DNA from: Subtercola vilae
GTDB taxonomy: Bacteria; Actinomycetota; Actinomycetes; Actinomycetales; Microbacteriaceae
NCBI RefSeq assembly: GCF_004923255.1
Contig: NZ_QYRT01000036.1
Coordinates: 1-39,592 of the forward strand
Reading direction: 5' to 3'
DNA length: 39,592 nucleotides
The notes under the pieces were generated by a model. That model had not been told where the DNA came from, ran no database searches, and saw nothing but the letters and a program-made list of their open reading frames with translations. Below, piece by piece: positions 1 to 9,142 of this stretch. Every line of letters begins with the position of its first letter. The first letter of the stretch is position 1. Both the position numbers and the translations under genes were made by a program.

Positions 1-201
1 CTCAGCCACCTCCCCAGCCAACCGCACACGCAACCCGTCCACAAGACGGCCCAGCTTCTCTGCGTCTGCGATCCGTGACAACAACGCTTCATCGGCAAGC
101 CCGAAGGGCGCGGCAGCCCCACACCACCCCGCCACAACACCAACCACCTCGTCAAAGGCAGCCGCGTCAGCAGCGGGAGAAGTGGTGGTCGATTCGTTCA
201 T
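1..201 (-). CDS. DUF222/HNH endonuclease-family protein, N-terminal fragment
   Basis: Reading leftwards from an ATG at 199-201, the minus strand stays open to the window edge and gives 67 residues. They begin MNESTTTSPAADAAAFDEVV and contain LADEALLSRIADAEKLGRLV and LRVRLAGEVAE. This acidic N-terminus followed by an Ala/Leu-rich helical stretch resembles the start of DUF222 (13E12-repeat type) proteins. These are multicopy in Microbacteriaceae and normally end in an HNH nuclease motif. The diagnostic C-terminus lies outside the window, so the HNH part is inferred from the family only. The upstream sequence 202-332 is AT-richer than its surroundings and probably holds its promoter. Confidence 0.6.
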   Translation of the reverse strand, partial: MNESTTTSPAADAAAFDEVVGVVAGWCGAAAPFGLADEALLSRIADAEKLGRLVDGLRVRLAGEVAE

Positions 202-332
202 GACCCAAGTCAACCACCAACTACTGACATTCACTCAACATTTAGGGCCCAAATCGGCCCCCACAGAAAAGAATCTCAAGAAACTTTTCGGGGACGCCAA
301 TCCGAACCCAAGAATGCGAGCGAACTCAGCCC

Positions 333-824
333 TCAGAACCAGTCAGACTCGCGAACCTGCCGCATGGCCTCGCGCCGCGTGGGCTTGTCGAGACGGTCGA
401 GGTACAGCAGCCCGTCGAGATGGTCGATCTCGTGCTGCAGCGCCTGCGCCATGACCCCGGTGCCCGACACCTCGACCTCTTCACCCTCGAGGTTGAGCCC
501 GACAGCACGGGCATACGGGTACCGAAGCGTCTTGAACCAGAGGTACGGCACCGAGAGACACCCCTCGTCGACCAGTTCTGGCTCGCCCGACAGCTCGACG
601 ATGCGAGGATTCAGCAGGTAGCCCATCTCGCCGTCGACGTTGTAGCTGAAGGCGCGCAGGTTCACCCCGATTTGAGCAGCCGCCACCCCGGCGCGGCCCG
701 GGAGCCGCACCGAGTCGAGCAGGTCATCCACCAGCCCCCGCACTCTGTCATCTATTTCGCCGATGGGGTCTGAAACGGTCTTGAGCACGGGGTCACCGAA
801 AGTGCGGATCTCGCGGACTGTCAC
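333..824 (-). CDS. def: peptide deformylase
   Basis: Removes the N-formyl group from nascent proteins as they leave the ribosome, using a bound metal ion. The 163-residue product carries the three deformylase motifs: GVAAAQIG (motif I, a slight variant of GxGLAAxQ), EGCLSVP with the metal-binding Cys (motif II), and QHEIDHLDG containing the HExxH metal site (motif III). The start is GTG at 822-824, preceded by AAGGAG. That ribosome binding site overlaps the TAA stop of the upstream pyruvate carboxylase gene (TAAGGAG), leaving 14 bases between the genes and suggesting translational coupling. Length is normal to slightly short for actinobacterial deformylases. Pairing with pyc is probably a shared transcript rather than shared biochemistry. 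Confidence 0.95.
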   Translation of the reverse strand: MTVREIRTFGDPVLKTVSDPIGEIDDRVRGLVDDLLDSVRLPGRAGVAAAQIGVNLRAFSYNVDGEMGYLLNPRIVELSGEPELVDEGCLSVPYLWFKTLRYPYARAVGLNLEGEEVEVSGTGVMAQALQHEIDHLDGLLYLDRLDKPTRREAMRQVRESDWF

Positions 825-838
825 GGGGGTGGTTCTCC

Positions 839-3800
839 TTATTCGACCACGACCAGAAGGTCGCCGGCCTCAACCTGCTGCGTGTGCGGAATGGCCAGAC
901 GCTTCACAACTCCCCCAACAGGGGTGGTGATGGCCGCCTCCATTTTCATAGCTTCGATGGTGGCGATGGCGTCTCCGGCCGCTACAACCGTACCCTCTTC
1001 GACCTTGAGGGTGACGACGCCGGAGAAGGGCGCGGCGACGTGGCCCTGGCGAGCGGGGTCGGCCTTCTCGGCTTGCGTGATGGTGACTTTGACGCTCTGG
1101 TCGCGAACCGAAACAGGGCGGAGTTGGCCGTTGAGAATGGCCATGACGGTGCGCATGCCTCTTTCGTCGACCTCGCCGATGGCTTCGAGCCCGACGAAGA
1201 GTCGCACACCTTTCGAGATCTCGACGACGTGCTCGCCGCCCTGCTGGAGGCCGTACAGGTAGTCGGCCGTGTCGACCACGGAGAGGTCGCCGTATTCTTC
1301 ACGCTGCTGCTCGAAAGTGGCGGTGGGGCCGGGGAAGAGCAAGCGGTTGAGGGTCTGCCGGCGTTCGGCTGAGCTGCCGGCGAGCAAGGCCTGGTCGGCG
1401 TCGCTGACCGGGGTGACACCGATGTTGACCGTCTTGCCCTGCAGCACCTTGGTTCTGAACGGCTCTGGCCAGCCTCCGGGCAGGTCGCCGAGTTCGCCGG
1501 CCATGAAGCCGATCACCGAGTCGGGGATGTCGTAGTTCTGGGGGTTCTCGGCGAAGTCGGCGGGGTCTGCGCCGACAGCCGCGAGGTGCAGGGCCAGATC
1601 ACCGACGACTTTCGACGAGGGGGTGACCTTCGGAATGCGCCCGAGAATCTCGTTGGCCGCCGAGTACAGGTCTTCGATCTGCTCGAAGTGGTCGGCGAGG
1701 CCGAGCGCTTTGGCCTGCTGGCGCAGGTTCGACAGCTGGCCGCCGGGAATCTCGTGCTTGTAGACGCGGCCGGTGGGTCCGGGCAGGCCCGATTCGAAGG
1801 GGTGGTAGAGCTCGCGCACGGCCTCCCAATAGGGCTCGAGGTCTGAGACGGCCTGCAGCGAGATGCCGGTGTCGCGCTCGGTGTGAGCGAGCGCGGCGAC
1901 GAGCGCGGAGGCTGAGGGCTGGCTGGTGGTGCCGGCCATGGGCGCGCTGGCCACGTCGACGGCGTCAGCTCCGGCGCGCGAGGCGGCGAGCAGGGTTGCG
2001 AGCTGGCCACCCGCAGTGTCGTGCGTGTGCACGTGCACGGGCAGGTCGAAGTTCTCGCGAAAGGCGGTGACCAGTTTCTCTGCGGCGAAGGGTCGCAGCA
2101 GGCCGGCCATGTCTTTGATCGCCAGAATATGGGCTCCGGATGCCACGATCTCTTCTGCGAGGTGCAGGTAGTAGTCGAGCGTGTACAGGTTCTCTGCCGG
2201 GTCGAGCAGGTCGCCGGTGTAGCACACGGCGACTTCAGCGAGAGTGGAGCCGGTGTTGAGCACGGCCTCAATGGCAGGCCGCATCTGGTTCACATCGTTG
2301 AGCGCGTCGAAGATACGGAAGATGTCGACGCCCGACGAGGCCGCCTCGGCCACGAAGGCGTCGGTGACGGCGGTGGGGTATGGCGTGTAGCCGACCGTGT
2401 TGCGGCCGCGGAGCAGCATCTGCAAGTTGACGTTGGGCAGGGCTTCGCGGAGCGTCACGAGCCGCTCCCACGGGTCTTCGCCGAGAAAGCGCAGTGCGAC
2501 GTCGTACGTCGCCCCACCCCAGGCTTCGACCGAGAGCAGCTCGGGTGTCATGCGGGCGACGTACGGCGCCACGGCCAACAGGTCTTTGGTGCGAACCCTG
2601 GTGGCGAGCAGCGACTGGTGGGCATCCCGAAACGTGGTCTCGGTGACGGCCAGCGCGGTCTGTGCTCGCAGGTCGGCGGCGAAGGCCACGGGCCCGAGGG
2701 CCAACAGTTTCTGGCGCGAGCCCGGGGGCGCGGGCTGCGTGAGGTCGATCTTCGGCAGTTTGGCGGCCGGCTCGACGGTACCAACGCGCTTGCCGTTCGG
2801 CTGGTTCACGGTGACATCGGCCAGCCAGTTGACGATCTTCGTGCCGCGGTCTTTCGACACATGGGTCGAGAACAGCTGGGGGCGTTCGTCGATGAACGAG
2901 GTGCTGAGGTCGCCTGCGGCGAAGGCCGGGTCTTCGAGCACGGCTTGCAGAAAGGGAATATTCGTCGAAACGCCGCGAATACGAAACTCGGCCAGGGCCC
3001 GCTTCGAGCGGCGCACGGCCGAGGCGAAGTCGCGTCCGCGGCAGGTGAGCTTGACGAGCATCGAGTCGAAGTGCGGGCTGATCTGGGCTCCGGATGCGAC
3101 GGTACCGCCATCGAGGCGAATGCCCGAGCCGCCCGGTGAGCGGTAGGTGGTGATCTTGCCGGTGTCTGGCCTGAACCCGGCGTTCGGATCTTCTGTCGTG
3201 ATGCGGCACTGCAGGGCTGCGCCGTGCAGCACGATCGTCTCTTGCGTGAGCCCGAGGTCGGTGAGCGAGGCACCAGAGGCGATGAGCATCTGCGATTGAA
3301 CGAGGTCGACGTCGGTGACCTCCTCAGTCACGGTGTGCTCGACCTGGATGCGCGGGTTCATCTCGATGAAGACGTGTTTGCCTTTGCCCTCCCCCACGGT
3401 GTCGACGAGAAACTCGACGGTGCCGGCGTTGACGTAGCCGATCGACTGGGCGAACTTGATGGCGTCGGCGTGCAGCGCGTCGCGCAGTTCGTCGCTGATA
3501 TTCGGCGCCGGGGCGATCTCGACGACCTTCTGGTTGCGGCGCTGTACAGAGCAGTCGCGCTCGAACAGGTGCAGGGTGTGGCCGTGGGTGTCGGCGAGAA
3601 TCTGCACTTCGATGTGGCGGGGTCGCAGCACCGCCTGCTCGAGAAACATGGTGGGGTCGCCGAACGCACTGTCAGCCTCGCGCATGGCGGCTTCGAGCGC
3701 CTCCTGCAGGTCGTCAGCCGTTTCGACGCGGCGCATTCCGCGACCGCCGCCGCCGGCGACAGCCTTGGCGAAGAGCGGGAACCCGATACCAGCGGCACCG

Positions 3801-4237
3801 GCCAGTAGCACGTCGACGTCTTTCGACGCCGGGGTCGAGCGCAGAACCGGCACGCCTGCCGCAATGGCATGCTCTTTGGCCGTGACCTTGTTACCGGCCA
3901 TCTCGAGCACGCTCGTGGGCGGCCCGATGAAGGTGATGCCGGCCTCGGCGGCAGCGGCGGCGAGTTCGGGGTTCTCGCTCAAGAACCCGTAGCCGGGGTA
4001 GATCGCGTCGGCGCCGCTCTCTTTCGCGACACGAATGATTTCGCTCACGTCGAGATAGGCCCGCACCGGATGCCCGATCTCACCGATCTGGTAGGCCTCA
4101 TCTGCTTTGAGGCGGTGCATCGAGTTGCGGTCTTCGTACGGAAACACGGCCACGGTCTTCGCGCCGAGTTCATATGCGGCGCGAAACGCCCTGATGGCGA
4201 TTTCACCCCGGTTTGCAACCAATATCTTCGCGAACAT
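839..4237 (-). CDS. pyc: pyruvate carboxylase
   Basis: Biotin- and ATP-dependent carboxylation of pyruvate to oxaloacetate, the main anaplerotic reaction. The 1132-residue single-chain layout is visible. A biotin carboxylase half comes first ([16 protein letters not shown] start, ATP-grasp glycine loop [24 protein letters not shown]). The carboxyltransferase TIM-barrel follows ([22 protein letters not shown]). The C-terminal biotinyl domain has EAMKME with biotin-accepting Lys near residue 1098. I chose the ATG at 4237, not the upstream in-frame ATG at 4267, because GGAAGG lies 5 bases before it and the sequence then aligns with the family N-terminus. It is divergent from the ParA gene across an 87-base gap and is followed by def. 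Confidence 0.97.
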   Translation of the reverse strand: MFAKILVANRGEIAIRAFRAAYELGAKTVAVFPYEDRNSMHRLKADEAYQIGEIGHPVRAYLDVSEIIRVAKESGADAIYPGYGFLSENPELAAAAAEAGITFIGPPTSVLEMAGNKVTAKEHAIAAGVPVLRSTPASKDVDVLLAGAAGIGFPLFAKAVAGGGGRGMRRVETADDLQEALEAAMREADSAFGDPTMFLEQAVLRPRHIEVQILADTHGHTLHLFERDCSVQRRNQKVVEIAPAPNISDELRDALHADAIKFAQSIGYVNAGTVEFLVDTVGEGKGKHVFIEMNPRIQVEHTVTEEVTDVDLVQSQMLIASGASLTDLGLTQETIVLHGAALQCRITTEDPNAGFRPDTGKITTYRSPGGSGIRLDGGTVASGAQISPHFDSMLVKLTCRGRDFASAVRRSKRALAEFRIRGVSTNIPFLQAVLEDPAFAAGDLSTSFIDERPQLFSTHVSKDRGTKIVNWLADVTVNQPNGKRVGTVEPAAKLPKIDLTQPAPPGSRQKLLALGPVAFAADLRAQTALAVTETTFRDAHQSLLATRVRTKDLLAVAPYVARMTPELLSVEAWGGATYDVALRFLGEDPWERLVTLREALPNVNLQMLLRGRNTVGYTPYPTAVTDAFVAEAASSGVDIFRIFDALNDVNQMRPAIEAVLNTGSTLAEVAVCYTGDLLDPAENLYTLDYYLHLAEEIVASGAHILAIKDMAGLLRPFAAEKLVTAFRENFDLPVHVHTHDTAGGQLATLLAASRAGADAVDVASAPMAGTTSQPSASALVAALAHTERDTGISLQAVSDLEPYWEAVRELYHPFESGLPGPTGRVYKHEIPGGQLSNLRQQAKALGLADHFEQIEDLYSAANEILGRIPKVTPSSKVVGDLALHLAAVGADPADFAENPQNYDIPDSVIGFMAGELGDLPGGWPEPFRTKVLQGKTVNIGVTPVSDADQALLAGSSAERRQTLNRLLFPGPTATFEQQREEYGDLSVVDTADYLYGLQQGGEHVVEISKGVRLFVGLEAIGEVDERGMRTVMAILNGQLRPVSVRDQSVKVTITQAEKADPARQGHVAAPFSGVVTLKVEEGTVVAAGDAIATIEAMKMEAAITTPVGGVVKRLAIPHTQQVEAGDLLVVVE

Positions 4238-4324
4238 TGAGACCTTCCGGGGCAGTGCGGCATCCATGCGGCATACAGGAGACAGTTAGGTTCTCCCAGC
4301 CTACTGAAGGTAACGTAGACGATT

Positions 4325-5143
4325 GTGCATGTACTCAGCGTTAGCTCACTCAAGGGCGGTGTCGGTAAGACAACCGTCACGCTCGGCTTGGCTTCGGCGG
4401 CCTTCGCGAAAGGCCTGCGCACCCTCGTTGTCGACCTCGACCCGCAGTCTGACGTCTCGACCGGGATGGACATCAACGTGGCGGGCCACCTCAACGTGGC
4501 CGACGTGCTGGCGTCGCCGAAGGAGAAGATCGTTCGCGCGGCCATCGCACCCAGCGGCTGGACCAAAGACCGCGGCGGCACAATCGACGTGCTCATCGGT
4601 TCGCCGTCTGCCCTCAACTTCGACGGGCCGCACCCCTCCATTCGCGACATCTGGAAGCTGGAAGAAGCCCTCGCCACCGTTGAGAGCGACTACGACCTGG
4701 TACTGATCGACTGTGCTCCCTCGCTCAACGCTCTCACGCGCACGGCGTGGGCAGCCAGCGACCGCGTGGCCGTGGTCACTGAGCCCGGGCTGTTCTCGGT
4801 TGCCGCAGCCGACCGCGCCCTCCGTGCCATAGAAGAGATTCGTCGTGGGCTGTCGCCGCGGCTGCAGCCGCTCGGCATCATCGTGAACCGCGTGCGTTCG
4901 CAGTCGCTCGAGCACCAGTTTCGTATCAAAGAGCTGCGCGACATGTTCGGGCCGCTCGTGCTGTCTCCGCAGCTCCCCGAGCGCACGTCGCTGCAGCAGG
5001 CGCAGGGTGCCGCCAAGCCGTTGCACGTGTGGCCAGGCGAGGGCGCGCAGGAGATGGCGCGCAACTTCGATCTGCTGCTCGAGCGTGTGATGCGCACCGG
5101 GCGACTCGGCGAGTACGCCGGTGCAGCCTCGACGGCGAACTAG
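4325..5143 (+). CDS. ParA/MinD-family ATPase
   Basis: A 272-residue deviant-Walker ATPase. The N-terminus has SLKGGVGKTT (ParA-type Walker A with the signature lysine), then VVDLDPQSD (switch I region) and LVLIDCAPSL (Walker B). Family members position chromosomes, plasmids or large protein assemblies by ATP-dependent dimerisation on DNA. There is no ParB gene next to it and no N-terminal DNA-binding domain, so this is probably an orphan ParA-like protein rather than the chromosomal parAB pair. The start is GTG (V-HVLSVSSLKGG); no other start precedes the Walker A motif in frame. A strong Rho-independent terminator follows at 5170-5200. Confidence 0.88.
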   Translation: MHVLSVSSLKGGVGKTTVTLGLASAAFAKGLRTLVVDLDPQSDVSTGMDINVAGHLNVADVLASPKEKIVRAAIAPSGWTKDRGGTIDVLIGSPSALNFDGPHPSIRDIWKLEEALATVESDYDLVLIDCAPSLNALTRTAWAASDRVAVVTEPGLFSVAAADRALRAIEEIRRGLSPRLQPLGIIVNRVRSQSLEHQFRIKELRDMFGPLVLSPQLPERTSLQQAQGAAKPLHVWPGEGAQEMARNFDLLLERVMRTGRLGEYAGAASTAN

Positions 5144-5169
5144 TACTCCCAGAACCTCCACTCAGACAG

Positions 5170-5200
5170 AAAAGCCCGGGCCTCATCGGCTCGGGCTTTT
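5170..5200. terminator. bidirectional Rho-independent terminator
   Basis: The arms AAAAGCCCG (5170-5178) and CGGGCTTTT (5192-5200) form a perfect 9-bp stem, extended inwards by GCC/GGC after one mismatch. They have A-run and T-run flanks on both sides. It sits between the convergent ParA and MerR genes and can end transcription from either direction. Confidence 0.9.
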
Positions 5201-5225
5201 GTCTTGCCTGAAGAGTACTTCTGGG

Positions 5226-5771
5226 TCAGGCGATGCGCGAAGCGCGACGGGCGGCCAGCTCGTCCATCGGGTCGGCCACATCGGTGCCGAGCTCGACGAG
5301 GCTCGACTCGACCTCGCGCAGAACCTTGCCCACGGCGATACCGAAGACGCCCTGGCCGCGGCTGACGAGGTCGATGACCTCGTCATTCGACGTGCAGAGG
5401 TACACACTCGCACCATCGCTCATGAGCGTGGTCTGGGCGAGATCGGTGACACCCGACTCGCGCAGCTGCTCGATGGCGGTGCGAATCTGCTGCAGCGAGA
5501 TGCCGGTGTCGAGAAGTCGCTTCACGAGCTTCAGAACGAGGATGTCGCGAAAACCGTAGAGCCGTTGTGAACCCGAGCCGGCAGCGCCGCGAACAGTGGG
5601 TTCGACGAGGCTGGTGCGAGCCCAGTAGTCGAGCTGGCGATAGGTGATTCCAGCGGCACGGGCGGCAACCGCACCGCGATACCCCGCCGCGTCGTCGAGC
5701 TCGGGCAGACCGTCGGTGAAGAGCAGGCCCTGGTCGTAGCGAGCTTGCTCGCCGTGGACACGCTCAGTCAT
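5226..5771 (-). CDS. MerR-family transcriptional regulator (Rv1830-like)
   Basis: A 181-residue DNA-binding protein. Residues about 20-90 hold a MerR winged helix (GYRGAVAARAAGITYRQLDY, then YGFRDILVLKLVKRLLDTGI). The C-terminal part (SDGASVYLCTSNDEVIDLV) matches the effector-like domain seen in the second MerR gene of the mycobacterial garA locus. I start at ATG 5771 (MTERVHGEQARYDQG) because AAAGG lies upstream and family members begin close to this point. The frame is open to 5879, so a 36-residue extension cannot be excluded. It lies downstream of ftsR with 145 bases between. In mycobacteria a DUF151 bifunctional nuclease gene sits in that interval; here there is no room for one. Confidence 0.85.
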   Translation of the reverse strand: MTERVHGEQARYDQGLLFTDGLPELDDAAGYRGAVAARAAGITYRQLDYWARTSLVEPTVRGAAGSGSQRLYGFRDILVLKLVKRLLDTGISLQQIRTAIEQLRESGVTDLAQTTLMSDGASVYLCTSNDEVIDLVSRGQGVFGIAVGKVLREVESSLVELGTDVADPMDELAARRASRIA

Positions 5772-5916
5772 CGGTTTTGCCTTTCGTTGTGCTTCACTCA
5801 CGCTATCGAGGTCGGTTGCCACGAGCAACGACATTCGCATAAGTGCCCCCGGCGTGTCGCAGAACGTGCGGTGCCGCACCCCACTTTACGGCCAGTTGGG
5901 CACCGCAGCGGGCAGG

Positions 5917-6639
5917 TCAGGGAGCGAGTTTGCCGAGCGCCGAGCGAATGAGACTGGTTCGCACCACTTCGAGCTGCGCGGCGATCTCGGATGCCCGCTC
6001 TGCGAGTTGCGCACGACTCGAGACCTTGTTGCGGCGGCTCTCCGGCATCAGGGCGCTCTCGATGAGCCCCACCTCCCGCTCGGCTGCGGCGCGAAATCCG
6101 CGCAGGTGCCGCGGCTCGATGGCCACCTTCTGCAGGTCGACCAGGGCTTTCAGCACAGCGAGTGTCTCTTCGCCGTAGGTCTCACTCGCAGCGATCAGCG
6201 AGGCGCTGACGGCGTCGTTCAACAGCGTGGGGCTCGCGCCCGACTCCCGCAGCACGTCGTCGCGGGAGTACCGCCTGGCCCCGTTCAGCATCGACGGCAC
6301 CGTTGCCATCGTGGTTCCGGGAACGGCGGGGTTCAGCCCGGCATCCACCTCGAACAGGTACTGCTTGATGACGTTCAGCGGCAGGTAGCAGTCGCGCTGC
6401 ATGGCGAGGATCAGCCGCAGCCGCTCGACGTCGCCCTGTGAGAACTTTCGGTAACCCGATTGGGTTCGAGCAGGGCTCACCAGCCCCCGTTCTTCGAGAA
6501 AACGGAGCTTCGAGGGGCTGATGTCGGTGAACTCGGGGCTGAGCAGCGCCAAGACCTGGCCGATGCTGAGCATGGGCGCAGACGCGACGGGTGTGACACC
6601 CGAGACGCTCGAACGCGGCCGGGCAGAAGCCGCTGCCAC
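5917..6639 (-). CDS. ftsR: MerR-family regulator FtsR
   Basis: A 240-residue regulator of the Rv1828/FtsR type, which in corynebacteria activates ftsZ. The N-terminal winged helix reads MLSIGQVLALLSPEF, DISPSKLRFLEERGLVSPAR and GYRKFSQGDVERLRLILAMQ. A coiled or helical region and a second domain (YSRDDVLRESGASPTLLNDA) follow, as in the family. The start is GTG at 6637-6639. Its G and the last G of the upstream FHA gene's TAG stop are shared (TAGTG), so the two genes are translationally coupled. Conserved linkage with the FHA gene supports the assignment. The effector, if any, is not evident from sequence. Confidence 0.88.
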   Translation of the reverse strand: MAAASARPRSSVSGVTPVASAPMLSIGQVLALLSPEFTDISPSKLRFLEERGLVSPARTQSGYRKFSQGDVERLRLILAMQRDCYLPLNVIKQYLFEVDAGLNPAVPGTTMATVPSMLNGARRYSRDDVLRESGASPTLLNDAVSASLIAASETYGEETLAVLKALVDLQKVAIEPRHLRGFRAAAEREVGLIESALMPESRRNKVSSRAQLAERASEIAAQLEVVRTSLIRSALGKLAP

Positions 6640-7115
6640 TAGCTGGGCGCGTTCGCCGCCACGTCACGACGTGAGGGGTAGAAGGTGAGCCTGAACTTGC
6701 CGACCTGAATCTCTGACCCGTCGCTCAGCAGGGCGTCGTCGACGCGCACCCCGTCGAAGTACGTGCCGTTCAGCGAGTGCAGGTCGCGAACGATGAACGT
6801 GGTGCCCGAACGTGAGAACTCGGCGTGCCGACGCGAAACCGTCACATCGTCGAGCAGAATGTCGGCGTCGGGGTGCCGGCCAACCGTGCTGGTGAGCTTG
6901 TCGAGCAGAAACCGAGCCCCGGCATTGGGGCCGCGGCGCACGATCAGCAGGGCAGAGCCCGAGGGCAGAGCCGCAATGGCATCGAGCTCCTCAGTGGTGA
7001 CGCCACCTTCGAGAGCTGCCATCTGGGCGGCAAATTCGCCGGTGAGATTGAGTGTCGTGTCGGTCGCATCGCTTCGGTGCTGCGTCATGCGTTCTGAACC
7101 GGTGTCGCTGGGCAT
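6639..7115 (-). CDS. odhI: FHA-domain protein, GarA/OdhI-like
   Basis: A 158-residue phosphothreonine-binding protein. In relatives, unphosphorylated OdhI/GarA binds and inhibits 2-oxoglutarate dehydrogenase and adjusts glutamate metabolism; PknB/PknG phosphorylate a threonine pair near its N-terminus, closing the FHA domain on itself. Here DATDTTLNLTGEF places a Thr-Thr pair at residues 20-21, although the wider ETTSVF motif is not conserved. The FHA core is complete: GRH at 79-81, SRRH at 94-97 and LNGTY around 115-119. The ATG at 7115 is preceded by AAGGAGG; the in-frame TTG at 7121 overlaps that site and is not used. A TACGCT at 7139-7144 (minus strand) is a plausible -10. It is coupled to ftsR downstream. 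Confidence 0.9.
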   Translation of the reverse strand: MPSDTGSERMTQHRSDATDTTLNLTGEFAAQMAALEGGVTTEELDAIAALPSGSALLIVRRGPNAGARFLLDKLTSTVGRHPDADILLDDVTVSRRHAEFSRSGTTFIVRDLHSLNGTYFDGVRVDDALLSDGSEIQVGKFRLTFYPSRRDVAANAPS

Positions 7116-7268
7116 ATTCAACCTCCTTACCTTTTCTCAAGCGTAGCCGATAGCCCCTGTACGAACACTGCCGAGATCAGAAGTCGCCCATCGGTTCACC
7201 GCCACGAGGCCAGCGAATAGCCGACGAATGGCCGCATCGAATCTTCGCCTCTCGACTAACGTCGAACG

Positions 7269-8141
7269 GTGACCTTCGATCGTTATGGCCAAGACGCCCT
7301 CGCCGACTTCTCCCGCCGCCCGGTTCGCACCCAGGTCGCCACGCAGGAGGCGACGTTCGACCTCGTTGTCGAAGACATCGCCAGCGACTTCTGCGGCTCT
7401 GTCACCGCGGTCGAAGGCAAGATGGTTCAGCTCGAAGACCGGCACGGCCGGCGGCGCATGTTTCCGCTCGGCGGGGGTTTTCTGTTCGAGGGCACCCCGG
7501 TCATCCTCGTCGCTCCTCTTACAGCCAAGCGCCCGGGTACGGCTCGCACGGCCTCGGGTTCGGTGAAGGCTTCGGATGCCCGTGCCCGCGTCGCCCGCGC
7601 CAGTCGCATCTTCGTCGAGGGGCGACACGATGCCGAGCTGGTCGAGAAGGTCTGGGGCGACGACCTGCGCGCCGAGGGCGTCGTCGTCGAGTACCTGGAA
7701 GGCGTCGACCACCTCGACGCGGTGCTCACCGAGTTCGCACCGACGCCCAGACGCCGGGTGGGCGTACTGGTCGACCACCTTGTTGCGGGCTCGAAAGAGA
7801 GCCGAATCGCTGAGCAGGTGATGCGGGGCAGGTTCGAGGGCGGGGTGCTCATTGTGGGGCATCCGTACATCGATGTCTGGCAGTCGGTGAAGCCTGGGCG
7901 ACTCTCGATCGAGAAGTGGCCCGTTGTTCCGCGCTCGATCGAGTGGAAGCATGGCATCTGCGAAGCGTTCGGCTGGCCGCACGAAGATCAGGCCGACATC
8001 GCCGCCGCCTGGCAACGCATTCTGGGCCGCGTGCGCAGCTATACCGACCTCGAACCCGAGCTGCTCGGCCGGGTGGAACAGCTGATCGACTTCGTCACCG
8101 CGGAGCCTCTGCCGACATCGGGTGCGGCGGCCGGTCGATAA
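7269..8141 (+). CDS. DUF3097 protein with Toprim-like motif
   Basis: A 290-residue protein of the actinobacterial DUF3097 family, function unproven. The N-terminal 90 residues are beta-rich (VVEDIASDFCGSV, FPLGGGFLFEGTPVIL). The central block has RIFVEGRHDAELVEKVWG, then GVLVDHLVAGSKE and VGHPYIDVWQSVKP. The conserved Glu in FVEGRHDAELV and the later Asp in a beta strand look like a Toprim metal-binding fold, as in OLD nucleases and primases; this is inference. The start is GTG at 7269, exactly 6 bases after TAACGT (7257-7262), suggesting a leaderless message. The TAA stop shares a base with the ATG of pabC (TAATG), so the two are coupled. Confidence 0.85.
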   Translation: MTFDRYGQDALADFSRRPVRTQVATQEATFDLVVEDIASDFCGSVTAVEGKMVQLEDRHGRRRMFPLGGGFLFEGTPVILVAPLTAKRPGTARTASGSVKASDARARVARASRIFVEGRHDAELVEKVWGDDLRAEGVVVEYLEGVDHLDAVLTEFAPTPRRRVGVLVDHLVAGSKESRIAEQVMRGRFEGGVLIVGHPYIDVWQSVKPGRLSIEKWPVVPRSIEWKHGICEAFGWPHEDQADIAAAWQRILGRVRSYTDLEPELLGRVEQLIDFVTAEPLPTSGAAAGR

Positions 8142-9043
8142 TGGTGAACATGTTCGAACCCGCTCTTCTGGTACTGCACTCCCCCGCCAAGCCCGCTGCC
8201 GGCGCGGCCGACCCTGTGGAGCCCGTCTTCACCCAGCACGACACCGCCGCACCGGTGGCGAACGCGCTCGACCTCGGCATCACCCGCGGCGACGGAATAT
8301 TCGAGACCATCACGGTGATCAACGGCATGCCGCAGGCCCTCGACGCACATCTGAAACGGTTCGCGCGGTCGGCGCGCATGCTCGAGCTGCCCGAACCCGA
8401 TGCGGCGGCATGGAAGCACACGCTGCTCGCGGCGATCGACAGCCGCGAACTGGTGCCCGAAGCCTTCGTCAAACTGCTGTACTCGCGCGGTGTCGAGGGC
8501 TCGGGCCAGCCGACCGGATGGGTGTGGCTGGCCGAGAGCGGCGACTTCACGAAGGCTCGAACCGAGGGCATCCGTGTGGTGCTACTCGACCGCGGGTACG
8601 CGAGCACGGTCGAGCAGACGTCGCCATGGTTGCTGCAGGGCGCGAAGACACTCTCGTACGCGGTCAACCGCGCCGCGCTCCGCGAGGCCGAGCGACGGGG
8701 CGCCGACGATGTGATCTTCGTCAGCAGCGACGGCTATCTGCTCGAGGGCCCCACGTCGACGGTTGTACTGAAGCTCGACGACCGGTTCGTCACGCCGCGC
8801 ACCACCCTGGGCATCCTGCCCGGTACGACGCAGGAGAGCATCTTCGAGATCGCCCGGGTGAATGGTTTCGAGACAGCCTACGAGGTGCTGACCCCCGCAG
8901 ACCTACGGCGGGCCGATGCGGCGTGGCTGGTGTCGAGCGTGCGAAACGCTGCGCCCGTGAATGCGGTCGACGGGGCACCTCGCGCCATCGACGCCGAGCT
9001 CACCGAGGCCATCAACGCCGGGCTCGCGTCACGCACGGTATGA
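8141..9043 (+). CDS. pabC: class IV aminotransferase, likely aminodeoxychorismate lyase
   Basis: A PLP-dependent fold-type IV enzyme of 300 residues. The PabC role is conversion of 4-amino-4-deoxychorismate to 4-aminobenzoate plus pyruvate for folate synthesis. Visible features are LGITRGDGIFETI (residues about 45-57), the PLP lysine K169 in QGAKTLSYAVNRAALREAE, and YLLEGPTSTVVL near 200 with the conserved Glu. LGILPGTTQESIFEIA follows. A D-amino-acid or branched-chain aminotransferase is the alternative, but the sequence around the lysine and the length favour PabC. No pabA/pabB neighbour is present. The ATG overlaps the stop of the DUF3097 gene. The 3' end faces htrA across a hairpin. Confidence 0.8.
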   Translation: MVNMFEPALLVLHSPAKPAAGAADPVEPVFTQHDTAAPVANALDLGITRGDGIFETITVINGMPQALDAHLKRFARSARMLELPEPDAAAWKHTLLAAIDSRELVPEAFVKLLYSRGVEGSGQPTGWVWLAESGDFTKARTEGIRVVLLDRGYASTVEQTSPWLLQGAKTLSYAVNRAALREAERRGADDVIFVSSDGYLLEGPTSTVVLKLDDRFVTPRTTLGILPGTTQESIFEIARVNGFETAYEVLTPADLRRADAAWLVSSVRNAAPVNAVDGAPRAIDAELTEAINAGLASRTV

Positions 9044-9062
9044 GCGCGGCCTGAACAACGAA

Positions 9063-9099
9063 CGAGTGGCAGCACCCGTCGAAACGGGGCTGCCACTCG
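9063..9099. terminator. hairpin between convergent genes
   Basis: The arms CGAGTGGCAGC and GCTGCCACTCG pair over 11 bp. They are extended by ACCCGT/ACGGG around a CGAA loop with one bulged base. There is no U-tract on either side. Its place between the convergent pabC and protease genes suggests a terminator or mRNA 3'-end stabiliser. Confidence 0.65.
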
Positions 9100-9142
9100 A
9101 ATGGTGCACTGCAACCGGGGAGGCCCGGGCAGAATCCGCGGG

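Noticed and set aside
2021-3139. Long plus-strand open frames opposite pyruvate carboxylase (and similar at 14017-15477 and 36532-38532)
   Set aside because: They are shadows of real high-GC3 genes on the other strand. Their products are Arg/Ala/Gly-rich without motifs and have no start signals.
4325-5143. Chromosomal or plasmid parAB partition locus
   Set aside because: There is no ParB gene and no parS-like 16-mer nearby, so it is treated as an orphan ParA-family ATPase.
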